Positions 54,678 through 63,834 are shown, counted from the first letter of the stretch. The stretch is DNA of 64,000 nt from an uncultured Paracoccaceae bacterium (GCA_937924905.1 CALDUK010000001.1:62001-126000), one strand, 5' to 3'. The notes: generated by a model from the letters alone, not told the origin. Program-made: numbers and translations.

Positions 54678-55210
54678 CTATTGAGATCGGCGGATCTTGC
54701 ACAGCATGGAAACGATAATCGAACCGCGCCGGGTTTGCCGGATGCGGCGTGCAACGACATCACTGACGAAGGCCACGTACAAAAGACCCCGCAGTGTCGC
54801 GACGTAGGTAAAGCGTTCACCCAAAGAACTTTGGCGCTGGCGCTTGGAACGGGCGGTTCACCTTGCCCAACGGACATGGCAGCGCCGCGTCTGGGATCGT
54901 CGTCCTTAGCTTTTTGCCTCGCACAACATCCTCAATGCCTACTCGGCGCATTTGATGCCATACTTTGCGAACGCCGTAGAGGCTGAGGTTTTCCTCAAAG
55001 ACACGCTCAATCTCAGGCTTCAGATCTGCTTCAAACTTGGCGCGATCTGATGGCCGCGAAGTGTCAGCGCGCTTGGTTGGGTGGTCATAGAACGTGGCTG
55101 GTCGAACGCCGCCTGGGCAAAACACGCGGATGCTTTGCGCATATCTCGTTGGCCTGCTTCCACTCGCGTCCTTTGCGCTCACGCGCCTTCATCTTCTGGA
55201 AATCCTGTAA
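54678..55210 (-). pseudogene. Degraded IS3-family transposase
   Basis: The minus strand holds pieces of an IS3-family OrfB in different frames: KMKARERKGREWKQANEI, then MRKASACFAQAAFDQPRS, then KPEIERVFEENLSLYGVRKV and WHQMRRVGIEDVV followed directly by RGKKLRTTIPDAALPCPLGK (a piece between is missing), then the start of the integrase core, FTYVATLRGLLYVAFVSDVV, after a frameshift that removes the first catalytic Asp. It ends early at TAG (54678-54680). Several frameshifts and deletions make it inactive. It lies between the alkaline-phosphatase-like gene and tRNA-Thr. Confidence 0.8.
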
Positions 55211-55246
55211 AAAAGGGATCTCACGGGACTTGTCTGTACAGGAAAG

Positions 55247-55322
55247 TGGTGCCGCTGAGAGGACTCGAACCTCCGACCCCATCATTACGAATGACGTGCT
55301 CTACCAGCTGAGCTACAGCGGC
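55247..55322 (-). tRNA. tRNA-Thr (anticodon CGT)
   Basis: The minus strand folds as a full 76-base tRNA: acceptor GCCGCTG / CAGCGGC, D-arm GCTC..GAGC, anticodon stem CGTCA / TGATG around the loop TTCGTAA with anticodon CGT (reads ACG, threonine), T-arm GGAGG-TTCGAGT-CCTCT with the usual TTCGA, and an encoded 3' CCA (55247-55249). The IS3 relic and the island lie directly beyond its 3' end, a common integration side. Confidence 0.96.
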
Positions 55323-55366
55323 GTACCGGCGCGGGGTTTAGCAATCTTTGACCCGTCCGCCCAGAC

Positions 55367-56953
55367 CTAAATTGTATCTTTTCTGGCGGTTGAAACGTCG
55401 ATGGGCGGGGCGTCTGCGTTGGCGATTTCGTTCAGGCTTTCGTCTGCCGCGTTTCTGACGATTTCGACGGCGTCCGGGGTGTCATCGCTGTCGCTTGCGT
55501 CCCCTTCTGACGTGTCGAGGGCAAGCGTGTCTGCGTCTGACACAATCTCGGCGTCTTCGGCGCTGGCCGGGCCTTCGATCTGGCCGACGATCAACGGCAG
55601 CATTTCAGCGCCCGCTGGCAAAGATGCTGTCGCGCTGTCGCTGGTGCGCCAGGACAGTGTGTCGAACGCGCCGCAGCTTTCGCAGACCGGTTCCCAGCTG
55701 GCATGTGCTTTCTGACAATTGTCGCACACCCATTGCGGGCCGCGCGGTGCGGTCAAAGCCCGCGCCAGCCAGCCTTTGACAACCGCATCGTCTGCGCCTG
55801 ACCCTTTTTCGATGGCCGCCATAATCGCCAGCGACCGGGCCGACGGGTCTGCTTCGGCAAGATCACCCAAGGCCGCACGGGCCGCCGGAAAGTCTTCTGC
55901 CGCGATAGCCAATTCGGCTTTCAGCATCCGGGTTTCGGGATGATCCTTGTGCTGACCGACCAGCGCTCCAAAGCGCGCAATCCGTTCTTTTGGCGTTTCC
56001 GATGGTTTGATCCGCGCAAAGGCCGCCGCCAGTTCCGGATGCGGCTGAACCGACCAGGCTTTTTTCACAACGCGCGTCGCGTTCTTTGGCTTGCCGTCCG
56101 CAATATAGCCGTCGGCCGCCATGATCGCCGCAGGGATAAGGTCGGGCGAAAGTCGGTTGGCTTCAATCGCGGTTTCGCGGGCTTCAATGGTCTTATTGTC
56201 GTCCAGAATGTCCTGCGCTTCGCCAAGCGCCAGAACCGCATCGCGACGTTTGTGCAGGTCGCGGGGCAATGCGCCGTATTTCAGCTGTGCGCCAAGAGTT
56301 TTGCGTGCGCCCGCCCAGTCATTGGCATTGGCTTGCAGTTCCAACAACACCGTTTGTGTTTCGGTATGTTTGGGCTTCAGCGCAAAGGCCTTTTCGGCCA
56401 GCTTAAGCGCCTTTGCAGTATCGCCCGCGCCCAACTGCTGCTTCATCAAACCGCGCACACCGACAAACCGTGTCTTTTCATCGGTCAGCAGGCTTTTATA
56501 GGCCGTTGCTGCCTTTTCCGTATCACCCGCCTGTTCAGCGGCTTGTGCGGTCAAAAGGGTCGTGATTTCAGGGCGCTGCAACAAGCGGTCGGCTTTCACC
56601 GCTTTGGTCAGAGCCAATTTGCTTTCACCCGAGGCCAGCGCCATCATCCCTTCGGCCAGGGCGTCGTATCCTTTGCGTTCGCGGCGGCGGTTGAAGAACC
56701 GGTTGATGGCTGTGGTGTCACCCAGCGCAAAGCGGATGAAGGCCACGAAAAGACCAACGATCTTGAACAACAGCCAGCTGGCGACCATCAAAAGAACCAG
56801 CGCGATGACAGATTCCAGCGGTCCCAATGTAAATTCGGTTCCGGCCAGCGAGACACGAATGCCACCTTCGGTTTCCATCAGCAGCCCGACGCCCCAGGCG
56901 CCCGCGACCACGACACCCATGAAAAGTACGATTTTTAACAAAGTCCAAAGCAT
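55367..56953 (-). CDS. hemY: HemY-type membrane protein with C-terminal zinc-ribbon-like segment
   Basis: A 528-residue protein. Two N-terminal membrane segments (LLKIVLFMGVVVAGAWGVGL and VIALVLLMVASWLLFKIVGL) anchor it, followed by the HemY_N helix (FVAFIRFALGDTTAINRFFN) and TPR-like helices (AAEQAGDTEKAATAYKSLLT). Near residue 410 two Cys pairs (WVCDNCQKAHASWEPVCESC) look like a zinc ribbon, and an acidic tail follows. HemY proteins are linked by context to tetrapyrrole synthesis, though their action is unknown. It follows the Mic60 gene after 9 bases on the same strand, as in other alphaproteobacteria. Confidence 0.9.
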   Translation of the reverse strand: MLWTLLKIVLFMGVVVAGAWGVGLLMETEGGIRVSLAGTEFTLGPLESVIALVLLMVASWLLFKIVGLFVAFIRFALGDTTAINRFFNRRRERKGYDALAEGMMALASGESKLALTKAVKADRLLQRPEITTLLTAQAAEQAGDTEKAATAYKSLLTDEKTRFVGVRGLMKQQLGAGDTAKALKLAEKAFALKPKHTETQTVLLELQANANDWAGARKTLGAQLKYGALPRDLHKRRDAVLALGEAQDILDDNKTIEARETAIEANRLSPDLIPAAIMAADGYIADGKPKNATRVVKKAWSVQPHPELAAAFARIKPSETPKERIARFGALVGQHKDHPETRMLKAELAIAAEDFPAARAALGDLAEADPSARSLAIMAAIEKGSGADDAVVKGWLARALTAPRGPQWVCDNCQKAHASWEPVCESCGAFDTLSWRTSDSATASLPAGAEMLPLIVGQIEGPASAEDAEIVSDADTLALDTSEGDASDSDDTPDAVEIVRNAADESLNEIANADAPPIDVSTARKDTI

Positions 56954-56962
56954 GACAAATAC

Positions 56963-58288
56963 TCAGTTGGTTGAGATCAGGGTGTTTAGAGCATCAAGCG
57001 CAGATGTTCGGGCCTCGGCCTGGCCCAGCCATTCGGCCAGGGCCTCTTTGCTTTGGTCCGGCAAAGCATCCAGTTCGCGCAACGTGGCTGGCAAATCGCC
57101 TTCGCCAAGAAACTTTTCGGCACGCGACAGAACGGCATCGGCACCGTCGCCATCGCGGGGCGTCAGCGACCTTGCGTTGGTTTGACGTTTCAGAAACGCC
57201 GAAAAGCGTTCACCGGCTGACGCTTCGGCTGGTACGGTTTCCGCCACGCTCAGCGCAGCGCGCGCGGCGGGTGGGAAAGACCGGGCAAGATCGCCCAGCG
57301 TCGCAACACCGCTTTCTGCGTATTGTGTAATCTCGTCGGGGACATCCCCGACATTTTCCAAAAGGCTGTCAAACGCCGCTCCGTTCTCGACGGCGGTTTT
57401 CAATTCGGCCAAGGCAGCCTGCCGTGCAACTTCGGCTTCAGCGCGCGCGACTTCGGCCTCGGCTTCTGCCCGGGCCGCAGCGGCGGCGGCTTCGGCTTCG
57501 GCGGCCTTGGTCTGCGCTTCGGCCAAACGGGCTTCTGCGTCTTCGGTCAGTTTCGCGACCTCGCCTTTGAAGGTCGCCAGTTCTTCTTCGGTCGACAGCG
57601 CCACAGGCGCACCCGCTTGCGTTTCAAGCTGGGTCAGACGCTGGTCCAATCCATCCGCCTGCTCGCCAAGAGCGGCGATAGACGCGCCCAATTCGTCTTG
57701 AATGGTGGTCACCAGTGTTTTCGTTTCACCCACCGTTTCGGTCAGCTGGGCAAGACTGGCTTCAACGCCCGACAAATCGGCGCCCTCGCCTGATCCCGAA
57801 AATCCTTCGATCCGGTCTGACAGCGCCTGCAATTGTTCGGTGTTCGATGCGATGCCTTGGGAAAATCCGCTTGTGTCCACCGGTTCGGCCACGTCCTGGG
57901 TCAATGGATATTGTGTCGCGACGAAATATCCGATCCCACCCGCCAACAGCCCGCCCAGGGTCAAACCAAAGAACGACGACCCGCCTTTCGAGGCAGGTTG
58001 CTCCACCGGCGCCGTGGCGGCGGTTTCGATTGGCTCCACCTCGGCTTTCACGTCGTCCGAGCTGTCGGTTGTTTCGTCCGAAGCCTCTTGTGCGGGCGCG
58101 GCGGTTTCAGGGTTATCTTCTGACACCGGTTCGGTCACATCGACCGCTTCCGCTTCGATAACAACAGGCGCATCCGAGCCCGATTCGGCTATTTCCACGC
58201 TGTCTGGATGTACAATTTCGGACGATTCTGGCGTCTCGCCAACTGACGATTTTGCCTTGTTTTTCGCGGACTTGGACTTACGCGTCAC
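56963..58288 (-). CDS. mic60: Mitofilin/Mic60 homologue (inner-membrane organiser)
   Basis: A 441-residue protein. The N-terminus is basic then strongly acidic (about residues 1-95), followed by one membrane segment (SFFGLTLGGLLAGGIGYFVA, about residues 105-125), a long coiled coil rich in Ala/Glu/Gln (AEAQTKAAEAEAAAAAARAE), and a C-terminal mitofilin domain (LLENVGDVPDEITQYAESGV, SFPPAARAALSVAETV). Alphaproteobacterial Mic60 is the relative of the mitochondrial crista-junction protein and shapes intracytoplasmic membranes. The start is GTG at 58288 with AAAGGA upstream. The hemD-mic60-hemY order matches known alphaproteobacteria. Confidence 0.88.
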   Translation of the reverse strand: MTRKSKSAKNKAKSSVGETPESSEIVHPDSVEIAESGSDAPVVIEAEAVDVTEPVSEDNPETAAPAQEASDETTDSSDDVKAEVEPIETAATAPVEQPASKGGSSFFGLTLGGLLAGGIGYFVATQYPLTQDVAEPVDTSGFSQGIASNTEQLQALSDRIEGFSGSGEGADLSGVEASLAQLTETVGETKTLVTTIQDELGASIAALGEQADGLDQRLTQLETQAGAPVALSTEEELATFKGEVAKLTEDAEARLAEAQTKAAEAEAAAAAARAEAEAEVARAEAEVARQAALAELKTAVENGAAFDSLLENVGDVPDEITQYAESGVATLGDLARSFPPAARAALSVAETVPAEASAGERFSAFLKRQTNARSLTPRDGDGADAVLSRAEKFLGEGDLPATLRELDALPDQSKEALAEWLGQAEARTSALDALNTLISTN

Positions 58289-58380
58289 AAGAGAATTCCT
58301 TTACTTGCACGCCATCCCCACGCACTTTGCAGATTTCTCAAAGTGTAAGCACTATCCGGCGCGGCAACAAGGTGACGCGG

Positions 58381-59058
58381 TCAAAAAGCGTTTCTAATCA
58401 ACTCGATCACGGCGTCGGCTGTTGGATATTCCGCAACCCGGATCGTTCCCGAACCGTGCCAGGATTTGGCAGCCGCATCACTGATGGCCAAGACGATTGT
58501 GTGACTATCCGTGGGGTACCGGCTGGCCAGCATTGCCGTTCTAGGTGAAAAAACCGGGACAAGCGCCGCGCCGCTGGAAAGCAGCTCCAAAGCCTGTGCG
58601 TTCAGTTTTTCTTCGCGCTGTTCATAGACGATGGCCTCGTCCAGATGCACACCCGCCGCTTTCGCCAGCCCAACCATATCGGCGCGCGCATATTGGCCGC
58701 GCAAATGAAGAACAGGCTGTTCCAACGTCTGCAAGCTGGGCAAAAACTGTTCGATGTTTTCGCCTAGGCAGGTTGCGTTTGCGCCAAAACCGGCCGCGCG
58801 TCTGGCGGTTCGTTCACCCACAGTAACGACCCTGCGCCCCAACAGTTGTTCGCCCGCACGGTCGACCGCATTGCCGGACGTGACCATCACAGTCGCATAT
58901 GGCGACAAATCCGGCAGGTCATTGACCGGGGCAATTTTCAATACGGGCGAAATGACATGTGCGACCGGACCCCCCAACTGGCGCTGACATTCCGCCAGAA
59001 ATGTCTCGGATTGCGCCTTTGGCCGGATCAGCAGAAGCGTGCGATCGCAGCGTGTCAT
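58381..59058 (-). CDS. hemD: Uroporphyrinogen-III synthase
   Basis: A 225-residue HemD, which closes hydroxymethylbilane to uroporphyrinogen III. The family is poorly conserved; recognisable parts are [20 protein letters not shown] at the start, [20 protein letters not shown] near residue 55, [20 protein letters not shown] near residue 78, [20 protein letters not shown] near residue 115, and [13 protein letters not shown] near residue 170. The start is ATG at 59058. It is the first gene of the hemD-mic60-hemY unit, divergent from tsaD. Confidence 0.88.
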   Translation of the reverse strand: MTRCDRTLLLIRPKAQSETFLAECQRQLGGPVAHVISPVLKIAPVNDLPDLSPYATVMVTSGNAVDRAGEQLLGRRVVTVGERTARRAAGFGANATCLGENIEQFLPSLQTLEQPVLHLRGQYARADMVGLAKAAGVHLDEAIVYEQREEKLNAQALELLSSGAALVPVFSPRTAMLASRYPTDSHTIVLAISDAAAKSWHGSGTIRVAEYPTADAVIELIRNAF

Positions 59059-59129
59059 TCAGGGGGCCTTGCTTGTCTGGATCATGCGCCGGTGTTACCT
59101 GCGGTCGGGAAACCACGCAAGTTCATCCA

Positions 59130-60212
59130 ATGACACAGCTCTTTTTGGGAATTGAATCCAGCTGCGACGATACCGGCGCAGCCGTTGTGTCGGATGCGGG
59201 CCAAATCCTGTCAAATGTGGTCGTCGGTCAGGACGACATGCATGCGGCTTTCGGCGGGGTCGTTCCCGAAATCGCAGCGCGGGCGCATACCGAAAAGCTG
59301 GACGTCGCGGTGGAAACGGCTTTGGCGCGCGCAGGCGTCAGCCTGTCAGACATATCCGCCATCGCGGTCACCGCAGGCCCCGGGCTGATTGGCGGTGTGG
59401 TCAGCGGTGTCACTTTTGCGCGGGGTCTGGCAGCGGGGCGCGCTTTGCCTTTGATGGGGATCAACCATCTGGCAGGTCACGCCTTGACGCCCAGATTGGT
59501 GGACCCGTCGATTGCGTTTCCCTTTTTGCTGCTTCTGGTGTCCGGCGGACACTGCCAACTTCTGGTGGTGCAGGCCCCGAACCGGTTCCATCGGCTGGGC
59601 ACAACAATCGACGATGCGCCGGGCGAAGCGTTTGACAAAACGGCGCGCTTGCTGGGGTTGCCCCAGCCCGGCGGACCCGCGGTTGAACAGTCCGCTCGCG
59701 ACGGCGATGTCCTTCGGTTTCGCTTTCCCAGACCGCTTTTGGATCGACCCGGATGCGACATGAGCTTTTCAGGCCTCAAAACGGCGCTGCGCCGCGAACG
59801 CGACAAGATCGTGACCGACAAAGGCGGTCTGACTAAGACCGACCGGTCTGATCTATGTGCGGGCTTTCAGGCAGCGGTCACCGATGTTCTGGTCGAAAAG
59901 ACCCGCCGCGCGCTGGAAATGACCGCGCAAGACCATGGCGCATCAACGGCTCTGGCCGTCGCCGGCGGGGTCGCGGCCAACCGACAAATCCGCGCCGGGC
60001 TGGAAGATTTGGCCAAGTCCGGCGCCTGTCGCTTTGTTGCGCCGCCGCTTTCGCTTTGCACCGACAATGCCGCGATGATTGCATGGGCCGGGATCGAACA
60101 GGCCGCGATCGGCGACAAGGGGCCTCAACCGATCATTGCGAAACCGCGATGGCCTTTGGATACACAAACGCCATCGGTTCTTGGGTCCGGAAAAAAGGGG
60201 GCCAAGGTATGA
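59130..60212 (+). CDS. tsaD: tRNA N6-adenosine threonylcarbamoyltransferase TsaD
   Basis: A 360-residue protein that attaches threonylcarbamoyl to A37 of ANN-reading tRNAs, with TsaB, TsaC and TsaE. It begins [17 protein letters not shown], then [20 protein letters not shown], and [15 protein letters not shown] near residue 108 carries the HxxxH metal motif; [35 protein letters not shown] and [20 protein letters not shown] follow. I chose the ATG at 59130 ([10 protein letters not shown]) from the family start; the frame is open further upstream but inside hemD. The gpsA start overlaps its stop (ATGA, 60209-60212). Confidence 0.97.
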   Translation: MTQLFLGIESSCDDTGAAVVSDAGQILSNVVVGQDDMHAAFGGVVPEIAARAHTEKLDVAVETALARAGVSLSDISAIAVTAGPGLIGGVVSGVTFARGLAAGRALPLMGINHLAGHALTPRLVDPSIAFPFLLLLVSGGHCQLLVVQAPNRFHRLGTTIDDAPGEAFDKTARLLGLPQPGGPAVEQSARDGDVLRFRFPRPLLDRPGCDMSFSGLKTALRRERDKIVTDKGGLTKTDRSDLCAGFQAAVTDVLVEKTRRALEMTAQDHGASTALAVAGGVAANRQIRAGLEDLAKSGACRFVAPPLSLCTDNAAMIAWAGIEQAAIGDKGPQPIIAKPRWPLDTQTPSVLGSGKKGAKV

Positions 60213-61162
60213 AAACCGCAGTTGCCGGCGCAGGCGCATTCGGCACCGCTTTGGCCATCGCTCTTGCGAAGGGCGGTCGTGACGTCACGCTGTTCTGCCG
60301 CGACCCCGCCACGGCAGGCCAGATGGCCAGCACACGCAAGGCGTCACATCGGCTGCCGGGGTTCGATCTGCCCGATACGGTGTATGTGACCAGCAATGCC
60401 GATACGCTGGCGGATACCACATGCCTGCTGGCAATGCCGATGCAAACGATGCGCAGCGCCTTAAGCACGTTCGACAGCCCGTTTGCGGCGCTTGTCGCCT
60501 GTTCAAAAGGGATCGACCAGACAACGGGGTTGGGTCCGGTCGAACTGATCAAAGCAGAGCGTCCCGACGCGGTGCCCGCCATTCTGACCGGACCCAGTTT
60601 TGCGACCGATATCGCAGCCGGGTTGCCCACGGCCCTTGTCATCGCATCGGAAAACGACGCCGACGCAACCCGTCTGCAAGATCTGCTGACCCGCCCGGCC
60701 CTTCGGTTGTACAGAACCACCGACGTGACCGGGGCCGAACTGGGTGGTGCGTTGAAAAACGTCATCGCGCTGGCCGCCGGCATAACCGTGGGCGCCGGTC
60801 TGGGTGACAGCGCCCGCGCCTCGGTCATCGCACGCGGGTTCGCCGAATTAAGCCGTTTCGCCCTGGCCAAAGGGGCGAAAACCGAAACGCTGCACGGCCT
60901 GTCGGGTCTGGGGGATCTGGTCCTGACCTGCACATCCGACAAATCGAGGAATTTTTCTTTTGGCCAGGCCTTGGGCAGCGGCGCGGCGCGGCCCACCCAA
61001 ACGACCGAAGGGCTGGCGACGGCCAAACCGGTGGTCGACGCAGCCCGTGCCATGGGTCTGGAACTGCCGCTTATGTCTACGGTGGCGGATGTTGTTGCGG
61101 GAAAACTTGACATCCCACAGGCCATCACAAACCTCTTGGCGCGCCCGGTAGGAAAGGAATGA
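60209..61162 (+). CDS. gpsA: Glycerol-3-phosphate dehydrogenase [NAD(P)+]
   Basis: A 317-residue GpsA. The Rossmann motif is [40 protein letters not shown] near residue 133, and [20 protein letters not shown] near residue 180 with the catalytic Lys in ALKN, are family landmarks; [20 protein letters not shown] follows. It makes sn-glycerol-3-phosphate from dihydroxyacetone phosphate for phospholipid synthesis. The ATG at 60209 overlaps the tsaD stop; the longer frame upstream lies inside tsaD and is ignored. The EVE-domain gene starts 3 bases after its stop. Confidence 0.97.
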   Translation: MKTAVAGAGAFGTALAIALAKGGRDVTLFCRDPATAGQMASTRKASHRLPGFDLPDTVYVTSNADTLADTTCLLAMPMQTMRSALSTFDSPFAALVACSKGIDQTTGLGPVELIKAERPDAVPAILTGPSFATDIAAGLPTALVIASENDADATRLQDLLTRPALRLYRTTDVTGAELGGALKNVIALAAGITVGAGLGDSARASVIARGFAELSRFALAKGAKTETLHGLSGLGDLVLTCTSDKSRNFSFGQALGSGAARPTQTTEGLATAKPVVDAARAMGLELPLMSTVADVVAGKLDIPQAITNLLARPVGKE

Positions 61163-61165
61163 CCC

Positions 61166-61585
61166 ATGGCTTTCTGGCTTTTCAAATCAGAACCATCGAA
61201 CTGGAGCTGGGACGATCAGGTGGCCAAAGGCGACACTGGCGAAGAGTGGGACGGCGTCCGCAACTATCAAGCGCGCAATCATATGCGCGAAATGCAACGG
61301 GGCGACTTGGGCTTTTTCTATCATTCGCAGAAAGACAAGGAAATCGTCGGCATTGTCGAAGTGATTGCCGAAGCGCATCCCGACAGCACAACCGATGACG
61401 ACCGCTGGGAATGCGTGGATATCAAGGCGGTGTCCTCTGTCGCCACCCCTGTCACTTTGGCTGACATCAAAAACGAACCAAAACTGGCGGATATGGTATT
61501 GGTGAACAACACACGGCTTTCCGTTCAGCCTGTAACATCGGACGAATGGAAGATCATCTGCGACATGGCGGGCGTCAAAACCTGA
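61166..61585 (+). CDS. EVE-domain protein (PUA-like fold)
   Basis: A 139-residue protein consisting of one EVE domain: AFWLFKSEPSNWSWDDQVAK at the start, EEWDGVRNYQARNHMREMQR near residue 28, LGFFYHSQKDKEIVGIVEVI near residue 48, and PKLADMVLVNNTRLSVQPVT near the end. EVE domains belong to the PUA/YTH-like folds and are thought to read modified bases in RNA or DNA. The gene is in the tsaD-gpsA unit. No specific ligand can be read from sequence. Confidence 0.93.
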   Translation: MAFWLFKSEPSNWSWDDQVAKGDTGEEWDGVRNYQARNHMREMQRGDLGFFYHSQKDKEIVGIVEVIAEAHPDSTTDDDRWECVDIKAVSSVATPVTLADIKNEPKLADMVLVNNTRLSVQPVTSDEWKIICDMAGVKT

Positions 61586-61610
61586 CGCCTGGCAGACAAA
61601 GGAGAAGACG

Positions 61611-61676
61611 ATGCGGTTCCCAAACCGGGGTGTTGCGGCGGACATCGGTTCGGACCGGACCGTTTGCAAACAATGA
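61611..61676 (+). CDS. Leader ORF (21 codons) coupled to the glycerate kinase gene
   Basis: ATG at 61611 opens a 21-codon frame (MRFPNRGVAADIGSDRTVCK and a final Q) with an almost perfect ribosome-binding site, AAAGGAGA at 61598-61605. Its TGA (61674-61676) overlaps the ATG of the glycerate kinase gene as ATGA, while that gene has no ribosome-binding site of its own. The leader is therefore likely to set the kinase's translation by reinitiation. The peptide itself resembles nothing I know. Confidence 0.5.
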   Translation: MRFPNRGVAADIGSDRTVCKQ

Positions 61677-62935
61677 CCATTTCGGACGATCGGCAATTTC
61701 TGGCATCCCTTTTTCGCGCAGCGGTCGACGCGGCCGACCCACAAACCGCGCTTCTCCCCCATATGCCAGACCGTCCAAAGGGGCGCACAGTGGTCGTCGG
61801 CGCGGGCAAAGGGGCTGCGCAAATGGCCAAAGCGTTCGAAGACCTTTGGGGCGAACCGGTCGAAGGCGTGGTTGTCACGCGCTACGGCTATCGTGGCCCG
61901 ACCCGCCGTATTCAGGTTCTCGAAGCGTCGCATCCCGTGCCTGATGCCGCTGGGTTGGCCGCATCCGACGCACTGTTCACGGCCTTGCAGGGCTTGACCG
62001 AAGACGATCTTGTCGTTGCCCTGATCTGCGGTGGGGGGTCATCGCTTTTGCCATCACCGCCGGGCGAGCTGACGCTGAAAGACGAACAGGCGCTGAATGA
62101 AACGCTTCTTGCCTCGGGCGCGCCGATCTCGGTGATGAATGCGATCCGCAAGCAGGTCAGCCGGATCAAAGGCGGGCGACTGGCCGCAGCCGCCTATCCC
62201 GCGCGTGTCGTCAGTCTGGTGGTGTCTGATGTCCCCGGCGACGATCCGGCGCAAGTGGCGTCTGGCCCAACCGTTCCGGACCGGGTGCGGCTGACCGATA
62301 CGCGGCAATTGATCGAAAGCCACAGGATCACCCTGCCACACCGCATCGCGGACTATCTGAAAACGGCAGGCGAACCGCCCTTGCCCGATGATCCGATGTT
62401 CGCGCGAAATCAGGTCAAGGTTATCGCGTCTGCGGCCCGGTCGTTGGAAGCGGCGGCCCGGCACGCCGAAACTCTGGGCGTCCCGGCCGTGATCCTGTCC
62501 GACGCCATCGAAGGCGAAGCCAAAGATGTGGGACAGGTCCACGCTGCCATTTCGCGCGAAACCCGCATGAAACACCGCCCGTTTGCGCCGCCGGTGGTTA
62601 TCCTGTCCGGCGGCGAAACCACGGTAACGCTTCAAAACACAGGCGGGCGCGGGGGGCGGAACACGGAATTTTTGATGGCATTTGCTGGCAAGATTGAAAC
62701 CCTGGATATGGTCGCACTTGCTGCGGACACCGATGGAATAGACGGTTCCGAAGACAACGCAGGCGCATTTGCGGACGGCACAACATGGCCCCGCCTGCGC
62801 GCGATGGGTCAGGATCCGGTGGCGATTTTGGCGCAACATGACGCCTGGACCGGCTTCAATGCGTTAGGCGACTTGTACTCTCCCGGCCCAACTGGGACAA
62901 ACGTAAACGATTTCAGAGCGATTTTGATCCGCTGA
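61673..62935 (+). CDS. Glycerate kinase (GckA/TtuD, DUF4147-MOFRL family)
   Basis: A 420-residue enzyme. TVVVGAGKGAAQMAKAFEDL near residue 40, VLEASHPVPDAAGLAASDAL near residue 80, VVALICGGGSSLLPSPPGEL near residue 110 and VVSLVVSDVPGDDPAQVASG near residue 180 are the landmarks of the DUF4147 domain; the MOFRL domain follows with VILSGGETTVTLQNTGGRGG and DTDGIDGSEDNAGAFADGTT. It phosphorylates glycerate, feeding the serine cycle or hydroxypyruvate/tartronate routes. I chose the ATG at 61673; an in-frame TTG lies at 61664. Translation probably depends on the leader ORF that ends at this start. Confidence 0.9.
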   Translation: MTISDDRQFLASLFRAAVDAADPQTALLPHMPDRPKGRTVVVGAGKGAAQMAKAFEDLWGEPVEGVVVTRYGYRGPTRRIQVLEASHPVPDAAGLAASDALFTALQGLTEDDLVVALICGGGSSLLPSPPGELTLKDEQALNETLLASGAPISVMNAIRKQVSRIKGGRLAAAAYPARVVSLVVSDVPGDDPAQVASGPTVPDRVRLTDTRQLIESHRITLPHRIADYLKTAGEPPLPDDPMFARNQVKVIASAARSLEAAARHAETLGVPAVILSDAIEGEAKDVGQVHAAISRETRMKHRPFAPPVVILSGGETTVTLQNTGGRGGRNTEFLMAFAGKIETLDMVALAADTDGIDGSEDNAGAFADGTTWPRLRAMGQDPVAILAQHDAWTGFNALGDLYSPGPTGTNVNDFRAILIR

Positions 62936-62961
62936 CAACGTGGGCTTGGAAAGGAAACCGA

Positions 62962-63801
62962 ATGGACGATCTGATCATCAAGCCCAAACAGGAACCGCGC
63001 CCGGACCCGAAAAGAGAAGCCAAGGTCAAACAGGCCAGCCCACTACCCTCGGCAATTATCTACGAAATCATTCGCCGCGAAGGCGAAGAAGAACTGTCCC
63101 GCAGCAGCCGATCCCTGATCTGGTCTGGCATCGCCGCCGGTATGATGATGAGCTTTTCGGTTCTGGGCGAAGCGATTTTCCGCACATATCTGCCCGATGT
63201 CCGGCACGCCTATCTGATCGAAAACTTGGGTTATAGCTTCGGGTTTTTGCTGGTCATCATGGGCCGTTTGCAATTGTTCACCGAAAACACGATCACAACC
63301 GTTTTCCCGTTTTTGGCTGACCCCAAGGTTTCCGCCTTTGTCGCGACCTGCCGATTGTGGGCCATCGTGCTGGCCGCCAATGTGGTGGGCGCGTTCGCGG
63401 CAGCCTTTGTCATGCACACTGGCGCAATATCGGAAGAATTTCGACCAGCCATCCAATCGCTGTCAGAACATGCAACCGGCATGGGCGGGACCGAAAGCTT
63501 CTTGCGCGGTATTCCCGCAGGCATTCTGGTGGCCGCGATGGTCTGGTCTATGCCGCAGGCAAACACCGGCCGGTTCTTTGTGATCCTGGCCTTCACATGG
63601 CTTATCGCAGCGGGCGACTTTACCCATATCATCGCCGGATCGGTCGAGATGGCCTACCTGATCACCAATGGTGATTTGACCTTTGGCCCGGCGCTGACAG
63701 GCTTTTTCCTGCCGGTGCTGGCGGGCAATATTGTCGGCGGCACAGCGGTGTTTACGATGATTGCCTATGGGCAGGTGGTTGACGATATCGGGCGCCATTG
63801 A
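62962..63801 (+). CDS. Formate/nitrite transporter-family protein (YfdC type)
   Basis: A 279-residue membrane protein with about six hydrophobic segments after a ~50-residue charged N-terminus. IWSGIAAGMMMSFSVLGEAI near residue 53, YSFGFLLVIMGRLQLFTENT near residue 92 (the FTENT motif at the pore) and GDFTHIIAGSVEMAYLITNG near residue 215 are landmarks of the FocA/NirC superfamily; the charged N-terminus and FTEN are typical of the YfdC branch. The permeant ion is not known. It is convergent with ahcY across a strong hairpin. Confidence 0.88.
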   Translation: MDDLIIKPKQEPRPDPKREAKVKQASPLPSAIIYEIIRREGEEELSRSSRSLIWSGIAAGMMMSFSVLGEAIFRTYLPDVRHAYLIENLGYSFGFLLVIMGRLQLFTENTITTVFPFLADPKVSAFVATCRLWAIVLAANVVGAFAAAFVMHTGAISEEFRPAIQSLSEHATGMGGTESFLRGIPAGILVAAMVWSMPQANTGRFFVILAFTWLIAAGDFTHIIAGSVEMAYLITNGDLTFGPALTGFFLPVLAGNIVGGTAVFTMIAYGQVVDDIGRH

Positions 63802-63803
63802 AC

Positions 63804-63828
63804 CGCGCCCCTGTCTGGCAGGGGCGCG
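63804..63828. terminator. Bidirectional hairpin between YfdC-type gene and ahcY
   Basis: CGCGCCCCTG (63804-63813) pairs perfectly with CAGGGGCGCG (63819-63828) over a 5-base loop, between two converging genes. The T-tract is short (TT), so termination may be incomplete. Confidence 0.7.
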
Positions 63829-63834
63829 TTCGCA

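Noticed and set aside
57702-58397. 231-residue plus-strand frame opposite mic60
   Set aside because: Ser/Ala/Thr-rich shadow of the acidic and coiled-coil part of mic60; no independent support.
59855-60208. 118-residue N-terminal extension of GpsA
   Set aside because: It lies wholly inside tsaD in another frame; the Rossmann motif begins right after the ATG at 60209.
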